Assembly (NCBI RefSeq): GCF_030272615.1
Contig: NC_081413.1
Coordinates: 557,529,136-557,593,135, forward strand
Reading direction: 5' to 3'
DNA: 64,000 nt
DNA from: Cryptomeria japonica
Taxonomy: Eukaryota; Streptophyta; Pinopsida; Cupressales; Cupressaceae
Shown here: positions 21,444-34,766 of the stretch, in pieces
How positions within the stretch are numbered: the stretch's first letter is position 1
How the letters are laid out: each line of letters starts with the position of its first letter
The notes under the pieces: model-generated
Databases searched by the model: none
The model's input: only the letters and a program-made list of their open reading frames with translations
What the model was told of the DNA's origin: nothing
Made by a program: the position numbers and the translations under genes

Positions 21444-24400
21444 GCTTGGACCTCCAAAAAAATGACTAAGGTAAAACAACATCAGATTTCTACTTTGGCC
21501 TAATTTTTTGAGGGCCTTTCTAATTGAATTTTTTGACGAAACGAAAACCCATTAAAATTTTCAGCGTCCTGCTTTCAGAAATATAAATTTCATAGTGATA
21601 AGATTACTTTTACTATTTTTGTATTATTTATTAATCAAAAGTGGAACCTAAACCTAAAATACCAAGGTTCACTAAAACTTTAATAACTTTTTGGTTTTTA
21701 GGATTTTAGAAAAATAAATTATATGACATCAATCTACATACAATTCTTTTGAATATTAAAAAAAAATTAAAAAATATGAAATTTTCATCAAATTATGGTG
21801 GTCATACACCCGATGTTTTGAAAATATACTTTATTGTCAGTTAAAAATTAATAAAAAAATATATATTTAATAAAAAAATAAGCAAAAATATTCTCATCAA
21901 TATTTGGTGTCTTAGGTATCATTTCCCAGAAGGATTTGCAAAAATTCATTTATTTGCATCAAAAAAGGGTGGTCGTACACATGCGTGGTATGGTCCTGAA
22001 ACAGGCATTTTGAAAAACTGGTTTTTAAACATGCCTACTAAAAAGGGATTTCTAGCATGTGGGTATTAAAATAAATTACATATTTGAAAAGTAGACTCTG
22101 AGCACTACATTTTCTATTACTAAAGTTTTTTGAGATTCAATCTCTAAGTGCATCAAATTTTGACATCAATCGACAGAAAATTTGAAAAACAGAGAAAACA
22201 CTTCCACTTTTTGCCCAAAAGTGGGACTCAACTTCTTGCAGCCACCCTTTACTCCAACATAACCATCTTGATGATGTTCACTCTTCTCTATCTACATATA
22301 AGTATCATTAAAGTGTCAAGAATCAAAAGGAATACTCATGAAAAAAATTAGTGATCAAAATGTTAATGAACATGATATTCGTAATTGCTATAATGAGTCA
22401 TGTCAAGAGTCACTAGTTAATGTTGTATCAAAACTTGAAAATGGTGCATGTAGTGCATCCCTACAACCATTTTTTAAATGTATTTGTTTGATTTTAAGAC
22501 TTTATCTTAGATAAATAAGTCAAAAAAATTTGTTTAAAATTTGATTATGTCATGTTCCTCCCCCATAAGAATGAGGTAAACTATATTAGACAAGCCACAT
22601 CTAATAAATAAATGTTTATAGATAAAACCAATCAACAATTTACTAGGGTTGGGCTGACTCAAATAGTAATAAATAAGAAGGCCAACTTATTGAGGTAATC
22701 ACCTATTAAGAGGCTCAAAACAAATAAAATATAAATGAATAAATATTAGGCCAACCTGCTTAGTGGCTAATTAAGTAATAATCATATTCTTTAAGGGTCG
22801 ACTCATGACTGGTTGACCCTTGGTGTTTAGCCCCCACCTTGGGGTTTTTAATCTCAAATTAAATATTGTCTTTGAGGGAGGCCAACCCCTTATGAATTTC
22901 CCAAGTGTGCATTAAAAGTGGTATAAAATAATGAAGGGTCATCTCATTTTGGAAACAACATCTGCCTTCAAGGGGGTCACCTACCTTGGTGAGCAGATAA
23001 GAGGTATTTGTGAAGAGAATTATGGAGGGATAGAGGAAGAGATGCATAACAAAATAAAAAAGAAAATTAGAAATTCAAATACTTATAATCTTCATAAATC
23101 AAGAAGAATTAAATCTGCAAATCATTCACAAACATCAACAATCAAGTCAAAGCTTTGATGAACACCAGAAGCTCTCGTATACAACTATCAGGCTTGATCT
23201 GAGCCGTGATAACTAATCTTTTGTGGTATGTAGAAATAATTATTTAACATATTAAAACAATTAACTCAATGACCACAAAGATGTTACTGCATATATCTCT
23301 AATATGAAAAATGTAAATCAAGAATCTAGTACTACAAGCACGATAAAAATAATGAAAATATGATGATTTCTATTGTGAGTGGATTACTTCCAACCAAACA
23401 AACTTGAAAATGTAGCCTGTAACGCTTGTCAATTTGTGAATTGCTCACTCAATGTGAATGCCAATTTAAAAAGAAGAAAAAATAGTTCCATAATTGAAAG
23501 AGCTTATGTTGTTACTTTCAAATTGAAAAAAGAGTCCTAGATTATCAAAGCATCGGAAGTTTTCTCATCACAATTGGGATGATCCTACATATTCTTTTTC
23601 TTCTAGTATTAGTAACAATGTGTTCCATAATTCCCTCAAATTGATACTACTAAATTGTTTGAGCTTGAAAAGTGAGATAAGAAAATTTGATCTACCACTA
23701 TAGTTGTAAAATAATGAATTCAATGATGATGATGAAGATGTTACTAGATATATCTCTAAGATTAAAAAAAAATGTAAATCAAGAGTTTAGCACTACAAGT
23801 GATAAAATTAATGACAATTTGATGATTTATATTGTTTTGAGTGTACTTACTTCCAACCAAACAAACTTGAAGATTTTGGGTTAAATTTGAGTCAATTTCA
23901 CAGCTAGGCATCTAGTTTTAAGAAAAAAATATAGAATAATCATTTAATAATGGACCTATGATCTAATGTGTCTCATGTGTATAGGGAATTGTACTACATT
24001 TTTTAAGTCAATGTTGTCTTACCACATCACTATTTCACTATAAAAGGGTTGCAAATAAATTAAAAGCAACATCAAAGGGAGTAGATTAAAGATTAGAGCT
24101 CAAGGTGGAGACATAAAAGTAGGATCAAGGATCTTGGCATGTACTTGTTTTTCATAATCATCTTTGTATATGAGCTTTTGAAATCACAATATCATTTGAA
24201 AATGCAATTTATTTTAGTACTATGCATTATATCTTGTTGTTCTTGCTTGCAGTTATTTTCTAAACAATTAAGCTTCTAATGGGTATCCTTGCATCCACAA
24301 ATTATCATTAATTCAACTACCTTATTGGTTTATATCTTTCATATGTATGCTACATGGATAGACAACCTTTCATTAGACTTTCCATCCATGATCGTAATTT

Positions 24401-24483
24401 TTTATTATAAACAATAATAATTTTATTAACATAAGCAAAAAATATTAAGATCGCACATGGAAATAACACAACACATAACAAAC

Positions 24484-24578
24484 AATTAGGATCGAGCCCC
24501 ACAAAAGATTACTTATTCATTTCCCAAGAGCAACAATTACACAACCACTCAAATCTTTTGTGGGGCTCAATCCTAATT
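24484..24578. repeat. 27-bp inverted repeat with 41-bp loop
   Basis: 24484-24510 and 24552-24578 are inverted copies with one mismatch in 27, containing gagccccacaaaagatt and its complement. The arms are GC-richer than their surroundings. It could be a small foldback element or a transcribed hairpin. Confidence 0.9.
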
Positions 24579-25852
24579 GAGGAACTTAATCTCGCATGTG
24601 GGTTAAACTCGTTTGACAAAGTGAAGGTGAGGGCTAACCGAGCACCCTTAAAAAATATTGAGTATTTCCTTGTAGTGAACTACATGATTTGAGAAGATTG
24701 GGAAACCTTTCCCTTATATACAATATATTGGCAAGATTGATTTCACGTGAGATCCCCCAACGGTGTGTATGACACCAACACAGTTTCCTAGATATCATAA
24801 GTTGAATAAAGTTGCAAAAGGAAAACACATGATCATACAAATGTTATCGTGACAAAAGGAACAAAACAATGTACAATCCCATCTTCTAATACAAACACAA
24901 ATTGAATAGAGAAGACAAATAAAAGACAATTTAAACTCTCAATATGAACTTCTAATCCAATATAATTAAAACAAAACAACACCAACCTTAATAGACCACT
25001 AAACCTTTGGAACTAATCTTCTCATTTTTATTCTAGATACAAACTCTTCTCTCTCTTTAGTTTAAAACCTAAAAGTACAATTAACATTTTATTATATGAT
25101 CTAATCTAAAATTACATTAGATTCTAAATTAAAATAACCTAATTTAAAAAGGGATAAATCTAACTTTTTAAAAAAAAGTTTACTCAACCTAATCAAAGAC
25201 CTATACCATGGGAAGGTACGAATCCTAGGAATTGAAAAATTTACTACTTATGATCACAATCAAAGTCATTTCCATCTCCAAGAAGTAGTAAACCTGTATT
25301 TCTTCTGTGACAATTTCTCTCTGCCTGTAAACATCAAATTGCATAGACCAGACAAGACCTTGGGGATTCCTTTGGAGCCCACATATCATGCAATCCAAGG
25401 AAAATTCATGTTTACAAACACAATAATTCCTGATTGTGTTGCAGACACGTGTGGATTTTGCAATTGTACACACATAACTTTGGGTCTGGTGAATGCAATG
25501 ATGAAGGCATTAATGTTCCCCCTTCGCATGCATGAAATCAAATCATGCTATTAACAAAAGGATGGAGAAAGAAAAATTTACAGGAGCACTGTTTCTGATA
25601 TGTATTACACTGGGCTTATAGAGAAAAGTAAAACAATATTAGAAAAACAAGTTTATTTCACAAAAAAATATTAAAAAAATCCAGTACTGTAACGTCTAAA
25701 AACATTGAAATTTGCATAAAATTTTAATTCTTTTACATGTGTTAAATTTGTAGAGGTTTAATAAAATTAAAAATTGAAGTTTACAGTTTCAGATGTCTTT
25801 AAACATTGTTAGAACTTAAAATTACTTAATTTATTTTATCCCTTCTTTATTC

Positions 25853-26330
25853 CTACAACCTTGATGCATTCAAATTGTAAGTGCTTTTATTTTATTTTAT
25901 TTGTACAATTTTAGGTGTACACAAAAATCAAAATTTGTACATGATTCATTTAAATTTTGCCAATGTTTTGTCCCATATTTATTTGTACAATCTTGACTCA
26001 CCAAATATTGTTAAAAATGTGCTTTATTCTTCTGTATTTTGTACAATTTCAAATGTCTTCATACATTGAATTTTAAATTCAGTGTTTTATTCTACAATCT
26101 TGATGCATCCAAATTGTAAGTGCTCTTATTCTTTCATATTTGTACAATTTTAGATGCTTACAAAAATTAAATCTTGTACATACGACTCATTTAAATTTTG
26201 TCAGTGCTTTACCCCATCTTTATTTGTACAATCTTAGCTCTTTTAAGATTTGTCAATGCTATCCCATCTTTATTTGTACAATCTTGTTTCAACAAATATT
26301 GTAAAAGTGATTTTCCTATATATTTTTCTT
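25853..26330. repeat. 239-bp tandem repeat
   Basis: Two diverged copies start at 25853 and 26092 with ctacaa-cttgatgcat-caaattgtaag. Within each copy the phrase tttatttgtacaatctt recurs, so shorter subrepeats are nested inside. Confidence 0.75.
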
Positions 26331-26870
26331 TTATACAATTTTATACTATATCTTAAATGCTTTCAATTATTATTAAAATTATAATAGTTCAATTCAAAAG
26401 TGAGTGCTTTATCAATCTTTATTTATATAACCGTTGCTATTTTAAATCCACATTATATTTATAATTTCTCTGATATTTTATTCCATTTTTGTTTACATGC
26501 TCTTCAGTTATATCTTACATCTTATATGATAAATTATAAGTAAAAGAGACCATCAAATAACTTATATATAAATAAATAGGATAAAACTTAATAACATTTT
26601 AGCTCATGCTACAAAATATTTGATCATAGAATATCTATGGAGAAGTGCAAATTACGTTTCATTGCGACAAAAATATTTACAATACAACTTGGGTTGCTCT
26701 CATCTCACTTCAGCTGTCTCCTTTTCGGACAAGGAGATCTTTTAAAGCTGCAGGCTAAACTTACAAAAGTATATAGATTATGTTATAAACCATTCCAGAT
26801 TTTGTAAAGCTGGAGACTAAACTTAAAATAGTTTAGAATTATGTTATAAATCATTCCGAGTAGGTTGTTG

Positions 26871-29800
26871 TTAGGGGTAGCTGCAACCCAAATTGTAGAC
26901 AACTGATCCTATTAACTCTGGCCCCTTGAGCCTTTGGTTGTTCTCAAAACTGTACACGCACACAAGAAGTTAAACAGATCAGCATTCAGAGGAAAAATAA
27001 GAAAAAGAAATAAGAAAGGGTTAAAAAGCAGCATTCAGAAGAAAAATAGGAAAGGGTTTCCCTATGAAGGCTGCCAATTCTACCTTTTCTGAGAGAATTT
27101 AGAGAAAGCTCCAGAAACAGGAATAGTGCCGCATAGATCATTGTCAGAAACGTCCCTGCACACACAACAGTATGTTATTATTGTCAATGATAAAAGAGGA
27201 AAGCGACTGAAGCTTTTTAAGATTGACGAGATGCTCTCTTTCTCCAACGTACAATATTTTAAGGCTGCTCAAGTTAGTAAGTCTTCGTGGAATCCGACCC
27301 GTCAGTTTGTTTCCATTAAGACGCCTGCACATTTCAAACCATTTTCTTTTATGTCAAATGGATGATATTGTACGCAGACAGAGTAACGCAATACTTAATT
27401 TCAATGGTCTCTCTTGGATGAGGAAAATAAATAGCTTTTCCTACGTCCCAAATAGCAATAGACAACTTAACAGAGAATAGCCTTTTCTTTGGCTTAAATA
27501 ACAAAGAATCTGTAGAAAACATTTTTTTCATCTGATTAACAAATGTGGTATAGGAAATAATACTTCATTTCAATGGCCTCTCTTGGATGAGAAAAATAAA
27601 TAGCTTTTCCTACGTCCCAAATAGCAATAGACAACTTAACAGAGCATAGCCTTTTCTTTGGCTTAAATAACAAAGAATCTGTAGAAAACATTTTTTTTAT
27701 CTGATTAACAACTGTGGTATAGGAAATAATAATTTCTAAGTTTCAAATAACAAATAAAGATATTTTTCAAACATAAATAATGCAATAAAGATAAAATAAA
27801 AGGTGGCATTTTTTTATTTTTTTTTCCAGTCAATGAAATCATCTTAGGGTGCTTTTAAATTCAATTGTATATTCAAACTTGGAATGTTTGATTTCAAATA
27901 TGTGATTTGGAATATTGATATAAAACAAATTTACAAAACATTTTTACTTATTTTCACAAATTATGAATTTTTTTCATCAATATTTGAAATCTAACATTAC
28001 AAATTAGAAAGTAAGAGAAGAAAATAAACTGATATTCATTTTTATTCTCTTTGATTTCTATTTTCTAATGATGGATATATGAAGCATTAATAAAAATAAT
28101 TACCCTATTAAATTTACAACACCACCATACTAAATCTTATATCTACAACTACTTTTCATTATTAACAATAAACATTGTTTATTTTCTAACATACAAATAA
28201 TATTTTAGAAAACAGAATAAAAACTTCTTTTTGGATTGTAAAAAAATTGAATTCAATGCATAGACTTTGTGTCCACAATAACAAATAACCTTTTCTATCT
28301 CCCAAATAGATCTTACACAAATCTCAAATAACAAAAAATATTTTTTAATAAACAAAATAAAAACTTTTTCCATGTCCCAAATAACAAAGAAAATTTTGTC
28401 AGCCAAATAGATGGGAACTTACAGAAATCTCAGTGACTTGAGGTCTCCTAGAGATGCAGGAATCCTTCCTGTGAGATTGTTCTGGTACAAATCCAGGCTT
28501 ATAAGACTTTTCAAGTTGCCAAGCTCCTTGGGAATTTCGCCCCTGATATCGTTCTTGTAAAGCTCTCTGCACACACACAGACAAAGGCCCCTGTAAACCT
28601 CAGCCGCTCATGGCAGTAATGAACTGAGCAAAAACAATTCCTCATGTTTACTTTACAAAAGCTAACTTCTGAAATTCTATTTCAGAACTAAATGCCAGCT
28701 TTATCGTATCCCTGACTTCACAAATTTTCAGTTTTAAACAGAAACCTAAGACAACAAACCCCATTAACAGTAAATAATAGTCTCTAATTATGTAAATGTT
28801 CACAAATTAAAAGCAACATAGACCCACCAGAGCGAGTCAAACAGCCAAGAAAAAAAAATCATTAAAAAGGAAAGAATACCCAGTGTAGGATTATCAGTGA
28901 CAAACAAACGAGAAAACAGTACAGTGGCAAATTGACACGGCCTCTTAAATACAAAAGCATGCACACTGTAGCAGAACAGTGATAGAAAGAAACAAGAAAA
29001 TCGTACAGTGGCAATTATCACGGCCCCTTGAATGCATAAAGGATTTGTCTGTTGGTCACAAGGGTTTCTCTGTAAAAATTGAAAGAAAATCACGTGAAAC
29101 AACTAGACAATTTGCCTGGCTTGATATACATAAATAGAATTACAAATATAACCAAAAGATTTTGCTTAGCAGCAGAAAAGACAAGCATTTTCCACCCTAC
29201 TCAACCGCTAAACGTCTGGTAGATGAAAAAAGGGCATGTTGCAGGCATGAGAGAAAAAGCGGGGCAATATTCTCCATGCTTGAAAGATTAAGCAGTACTT
29301 TGCACGGAAAAAAACAAAAGCTAAATGCCTATATAGTACTCTAAATCAAAGCCATGAGCATCCATTACTTCTGAGTTCTGACACCGTCAGATGGCATCCA
29401 ATCTGAGACAAGTCTCCAGGAATATTCTTTTTTATTGCAAATCATTCATTTTTTTCTCTGGTGTCGCCCAATCTCTGGACGGTACAGGATAATGCATCCA
29501 TCCATCCACACAACCAACGAATGGAACGTTAACTAAAAGCAAAGAAACGCAACAAAATCTTTTACTAGGGTTTACCTGGAACATATTTCATGGAGTGTGA
29601 AAATTTGATGTTCATTATAATTAAAAATTTGACATTTAGGGTTTCAGACAACGTAACACCATGTGCAGCCTTTAAGCTGGTTGGAGAGGCTTACAGGTAT
29701 TGAAGACTGGTAAGCTTGCCAAGATCACCAACCAAAGTTCCAGACAGCCTAGCATTTCCCAGGTCCCTGCATTTTCAACAATAACGCACCACCGTTTAGA

Positions 29801-30851
29801 CTTAATCACCACAAATCTTCAGTTTGATACTTTAGGGCAAAATCAAAGAAAAAAAGAAGATATTCCATGAAGCTTACAGCCGTGTCACGCGGTTCTGTCG
29901 ATCGCAAGTAACGTGAAACCATGTGCATGGATTTACCAGGGTTGGATCCCAGCTTTGCAAGACATTCAGTGGATCGTTCAAATTTCTCCGCAAAGCGTAC
30001 AAAGCGTCACCTGCAGCCTCCCAAAGAACAAATCCGTTAAGCGGCCAAACATATTTGTGGTGAAATAGCTGTAAATGGCAAAAAAAAAACCGAATACTAA
30101 AACAAAAATCCGTCTAGCGACCAAACAGATTCAAGGAGCAATAGCTGTAAACTGAAAAAACCGATAGCAAAAACAAAAATCTATTAAGCGACCATACAGA
30201 TTTAAGTGAAAGAGATGTAAATTGAAAAAACCAAAGGCCAAAAAAAGAAATCTGTTAAGCGATCACACAGATTTATGCTCAAAGAACCGTAAATTTAAAA
30301 AGCGAAAAAGCAAAAAGGAAAAACCCGCTGAGCGACCAAATAGAAGGTGAAAGAGCTGTAAATTCCAAAAAAAAACCTAAGGCAAAAAGAAAATTCTACT
30401 AAGGACCAAATAGATTTTAGGTGAAAGAGCTACAAGTTCCAAAAACCAAAGACGAACAAAAATCCACTAAACGACGAAACAGATTTAAGGCGTAAGAGCT
30501 GTAAATTCAAACAACTAAAGGCAAAAACAAAAATCCACTAAGCAACCAAACAAATTAAAGATGAAAGAGCTGTAAATTCAAAAAACCTTAAGGTAAAGCA
30601 AAAAGTCCGATAACTACGTAAATTGAAAACACCGAAGGCAAATCACCTTCAGAACCAAACAAATTTAAGGTGCAAAAGCTGTAAATTCAAAAAAACCTTA
30701 GGCAAGGAAAAATATCCGTTAAGCTACCAAACAGATTTAAGGTGACATAAGCATAAATTTGAAAAACCGAAGGCTAATCACCTTCAGAATTAGCAGCTAC
30801 TTCAACACCGACGACGATTATTGTCAACATGATCAGTCTCAAAAACTCCAT
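26871..30851 (-). CDS. Small secreted leucine-rich-repeat protein, 7 exons, 213 residues
   Basis: Coding exons are 30782-30851, 29878-30010, 29695-29766, 28423-28566, 27253-27324, 27084-27155 and 26871-26949. They total 642 bases, every junction is GT/AG and the frame is unbroken to TAA. Residues 1-20 form a hydrophobic signal peptide. An N-terminal LRR cap follows ([12 protein letters not shown], then [11 protein letters not shown]), then about five 24-residue plant LRRs on 72- or 144-base exons (for example [18 protein letters not shown]). The C-terminal cap has FENN-RLKGPEL and a Cys near the end. No transmembrane or kinase part follows. Exon layout and ending match the Arabidopsis LRR1/AT5G21090-like family, related to SERK ectodomains. 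It is probably extracellular and involved in recognition or defence complexes (inference). It appears intact. Confidence 0.93.
27392..27730. repeat. 169-bp tandem duplication in LRR intron 4
   Basis: 27392-27560 and 27561-27730 are near-identical, both carrying tctcttggatga, cctacgtcccaaatagcaat and gaatctgtagaaaacat. It lies wholly inside the fourth intron (27325-28422), so it does not affect coding. Confidence 0.9.
30022..30775 (-). repeat. Degenerate ~60-bp tandem repeat filling LRR intron 1
   Basis: About a dozen copies of a unit containing aaatcc-ttaagcgaccaaacagattta, agagctgtaaatt and an A-rich spacer fill nearly all of the 771-bp first intron. Copies differ by substitutions and small indels. 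One unit contains at 30641-30654 an exact copy of the exon-1/donor junction (30776-30789). Confidence 0.85.
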
Positions 30852-31009
30852 TTTTTCTCTCCTTTCAACCAGAAAACAAATCAAACTCAAAATTTTCTTC
30901 TGCAAACAGCAGATATACCCCTAAAGAAACCCAACAAGGTCGCCTTAATAACTTCACTGACTTCACTTAAAGCAGCTGGTACCTCTGAAGAGCTGTAAGT
31001 GGGCATGCG

Positions 31010-31017
31010 TATTTATA
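31010..31017 (-). promoter_or_regulatory. Candidate TATA box of LRR gene
   Basis: The minus strand reads TATAAATA about 160 bases upstream of the ATG at 30851. The distance leaves room for an ordinary plant 5' leader. No other TATA match is as close in this upstream region. Confidence 0.55.
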
Positions 31018-32164
31018 GTACTTCAAAGCTCCTCTTGCCTTCCCCACCATCAACGGTCACCATACAAGAATTTATTCGCCACAATATCACAGTAGAGCGA
31101 TGATTAATGCACTCTTGTGTACGAATATCTTTTTGCTTAACACTTTAATCTCGTTTGACTTGCAATCTTTTAATGGGTAACAAATCTGTGTTTGTTTAGG
31201 GATTATCTACAAGGGCGAATATTTGCGGTCTCCAAAGGTGATCTGCTTTTACGCGGATTCTGTGCAGTGCAATCCCCACAGAATTTTAATATCTAGTGCT
31301 CAAATTTTGGTATTATTTATTGAGCATCCAGCATTCAAGGTCATTTCAATGGATTGCACCAAATGAACAGGGAAGATTCTAGGTTTTATTTTATAGTCAA
31401 AGTCAAATCTTTTACCTATCTTCAAGCATGTGTATAATCCGTGCAGAGTAGTCACCTCAGATTGATAAGTCCTTTTTCAGCAAAATCCATTGATGAGTGG
31501 AAGTGGAAGTGGAAAATCCTGGTTGTAATCACGACATCTGGTTTTCCCTCCATTTTCACATCTCCATAAACTCAACTTTTTCTTATCCCATTCTCTCTTT
31601 TGCTTTTGTAGAATTTACTTCTTTTCCTTATCCCATTTTTTCTTTATCTTCATTCTTTATTCCCTTATTTTTCATTTTTCATAATTTTTTTTTATTTTTT
31701 TTTCAGATTTTTGAAATTGTTTATACAAATTTTGGAATATATGATTAATATCAGGATTCAACTATATAGTTGTTTGTACTAGTTGTATATTCTATAATCA
31801 AAATCATAATTGAATTGGATAATAGTTTATAATTTCTATCAGATGTTTTTTTATTTACAGTTTAAGATTTTTTATATCAATAGTAGATTATGTAATATCA
31901 AGATTCAAACACTGGTTTATAGCTTATATTAGTGGTAGACCCTATGATCAATATTAAAATTCAATTGAATAACCTGGTTTATAGTTTATATTAGTCATGG
32001 ACTAAATTTTTATATTAGCCATATTTTTGAATTCTCTCTCATGGTGATGATGGACCATGGAGAGTGATGAACATTGATGATAAAAAATTGGACATGATCA
32101 AATCCAATCCAAAAACATAAGAGCAATATGAGCAAATCAAGAAATAACAAGCTCAATGTTATAA
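31018..32164. other. Region upstream of the LRR gene
   Basis: AT-rich, with a T-rich stretch at 31560-31720. Nothing coding is recognised. It leads into the tandem repeats from 32165. Confidence 0.45.
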
Positions 32165-34630
32165 ATTGTGAAAATCTAATAACATTGATTATATAATTAA
32201 TATCATAACTCATTTGCACAATGGTATATATTGATTATAGATATTGTAGTATTGTTTGCAAAATAGTTTATATTAGTTATATCTTATGTGAGTTGTGTCT
32301 TGTTGCTTGAGAGTATTTTCTATGTTGTATACTCTATAAATTGCAATAATTTGATTATACAACCAATCTAGTTATTCTTAATTATACTACTGTATTTTGT
32401 ACGTAATATCCTACTTGTTTTGGATTATGCTTAAGTTTCTCATATGAATCATAGACTAAATGATTTTTTATATTCTCACACAATCAATTGGAGAAATAGC
32501 AACAAACAACATTATGAACATCACGCACAGACGAGTTGGACATCACGCAGAGGATTGAGAACCTGGGCCCTGTGCTTGAATTGCAGGCTATCATGGATGA
32601 TGTCAATCGGCTCAAGAGCAAGATGGAGGCCTAGGATGCCCAAATTGCGGACCTTAACAAATTCCATCTATAGGTTTTGCATAGCTCGACGCTCACCCTC
32701 TCTTTGCTAAGGGAACGTACTGCGGACACAGAGGAAGATACGCGGGAGGCTTAGAAGGACCTGCATAAGTTCCTATCTAATGAATGGAACAGTGCCATTG
32801 ATGCCATTGTTTTTTATTTTCTAAGACTTGGTCTCTTTTTGTTGTTAGTTGTTGTTAATGTTGTTATAGTGTTGTTTTTGCACTGTGGTCTCGTTAATTT
32901 AGTTATGCTATGTAAGGGTCAGTGCCCTTGTTCTCACTGCTTTTTTAATCAAAAATATTATGAATTGTGGAAATCTAATGTCATTAAGTATATGATTAAT
33001 ATCATAACTCAATTGTGCAGTGCGTTATATTAATTAGTCCTGTTGGTCGATAGTATTTTCTATGTTGTATACAATAATTTTCCTAATGCTATTGTTGTAT
33101 TTTGTATTTTATACCGAAAAATTTACATAGTATCTTACTTGTTTTTTTTAATTATTGGACTAATCTATTGATTCTTAATGTTAATGTTATATATTCTTGT
33201 ATTTTATGCTCAATCATTAAGTAAGAAAATTTTACATAATATCCTACTTATTTTCAATTATGCTTTTAAGGTTTTCATATGAGTCATAAACTATATGATT
33301 TTGAATAGTCTCACACAGTCAATTATAAAAATAGCAACAAACAACATTATGAATTGTAGAAATCTAATGTCATTAATTATATGATTAATATCAGCATTCA
33401 ATTGCCTAGTGGTTTATATTAGTTATAGATGTTGTTTCAAAATAGTTTATATCAGTTAAATCTTGCGTGAGTTGTGTCTTGTTGCTTGAGAGTGTTGTTT
33501 TTTATGTTGTATAGTGTAACTTTTATTTTATGAGGTTTTAAAGTGGCAGTGTCTCATTTAATGGTACCTTTATGAATTGCAATATTTTGATTGTAAAACT
33601 AATTTACTGATTTTTAATGATATTGTTGCATAATTTATCTATTTTATACTAAATCCAATATGAAAAATTTACATAATATCCTACTAGTTTTAGATTTTGC
33701 TTAAGTTTTCCATATCACTTGCTATATAAATAATCTATTGATTCTTAACGATTATGTTAACAATTACTATACAACTACTCTATTGATTCTTAATGATATT
33801 ATATGAAAAAATTACATAATATCCTACTGGTTTTAGATTTTGCTTAAGTTTTCCATATCACTTGCTATATAAATAATCTATTGATTCTTAACGATTATGT
33901 TAACAGTTCTATTACTATACAACTACTCTATTGATAATTAATGATATTACTATATGTTTTACGTGATCTAATGTTTAAAATTCCCATAATAGTTTAAAGT
34001 ATATAATATTTTAGTTGTTTTAGATTATGTTTAAACTTTTTCACATTACTTGTTATACTACTAATCAACTAATTTTTAATGATAGTTTTATATATTCTCT
34101 ATATTTTTATACTTCATTCAATATTAAAAAATCAAATAATATTTTAACTTGTATAATATTCTAAGTGTTTTAGATTATACATAAATTATTTCATATTCTT
34201 TGCTATACAACTAATATATTAATTCTTCATGGTATTGATATGTATTCTCTATATTTTTATGCTTAAATCTAATATTAAAAATTCTTAAAATATTTTAACT
34301 TTTATAATATTTAACATAATTTAGATTATACTTAAGTTATTTGATATCACTGATAATATAATTAATTATTTATATTCTTTATATTTTAAAATTTAATCCA
34401 ATATAAAAAAAATTACATAAATTTCAACATATATAATATTTTACCCATTTTAGATTATGCTTAAATTCTTTCATGCCACTTGCCATACAATTAATCTATT
34501 GATTTTGACAACATATATTCTACATGTTTCTATACTTAATCCAATCTTTAAAAAAATCACATAATATTTTGACTTCTATACTATTCTAGATTTATCCTTA
34601 AGCTATTCCATATGACTTATTAAAAAAAAA
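32165..34630. repeat. Array of degenerate tandem repeats (about 140 bp and about 350-390 bp)
   Basis: Units starting ttgt-gaaatctaatg-cattaat recur at 32165, 32965 and 33355 (the first gap includes the 446-bp insertion). From about 33590 the period is about 140 bp, marked by ctattgattcttaatgata and acataatatcctact. The pair at 33681 and 33824 is nearly identical over about 90 bp. It is an old satellite-like array, strongly AT-rich. Confidence 0.75.
32519..32956 (+). pseudogene. Inserted coiled-coil-coding fragment with 8-bp target duplication
   Basis: A GC-richer island flanked by ATTATGAA on both sides (32511-32518 and 32957-32964). The neighbouring repeat unit at about 33334-33375 has a single ATTATGAA and no insert, so it is a ready empty site. 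The plus frame from about 32524 encodes a heptad-like, charged segment (ITQRIENLGPVLELQAIMDD, then VNRLKSKMEA). It is broken only by three TAG codons (about 32631, 32673 and 32751) before opening into a hydrophobic T-rich stretch. The end is A-rich (aatcaaaaat). It could be a truncated retrocopy or a piece of a gag-like gene. No terminal inverted repeat is seen. Confidence 0.65.
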
Positions 34631-34766
34631 AATTTAATAAAATTTTAAATACTTTAATGCTTACATGATAAATTGAGCTATATATTTTTTAAAATATAAA
34701 ATATTTTTGTAAGATTTGAGAAGATATTACAATTTATTATAAAGAGGAGTAAATGTTTTGATACAT

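Larger units (their letters stand above)
21444..26870. other. Intergenic DNA downstream of the LRR gene
   Basis: AT-rich, with no gene I can support on either strand. It contains the hairpin at 24484-24578 and the tandem repeat at 25853-26330. Short open frames (for example 25225-25473 and 25339-25554) overlap each other on opposite strands and show no motif. Confidence 0.5.

Noticed and set aside
27144-27332. Minus-strand 62-residue LRR open frame as a separate gene
   Set aside because: It is exon 5 plus unspliced intron 5 of the LRR gene.
26871-30851. LRR gene as a SERK-type receptor kinase
   Set aside because: The frame ends with the short C-terminal cap and TAA. No transmembrane segment or kinase exon is visible downstream to 21444.
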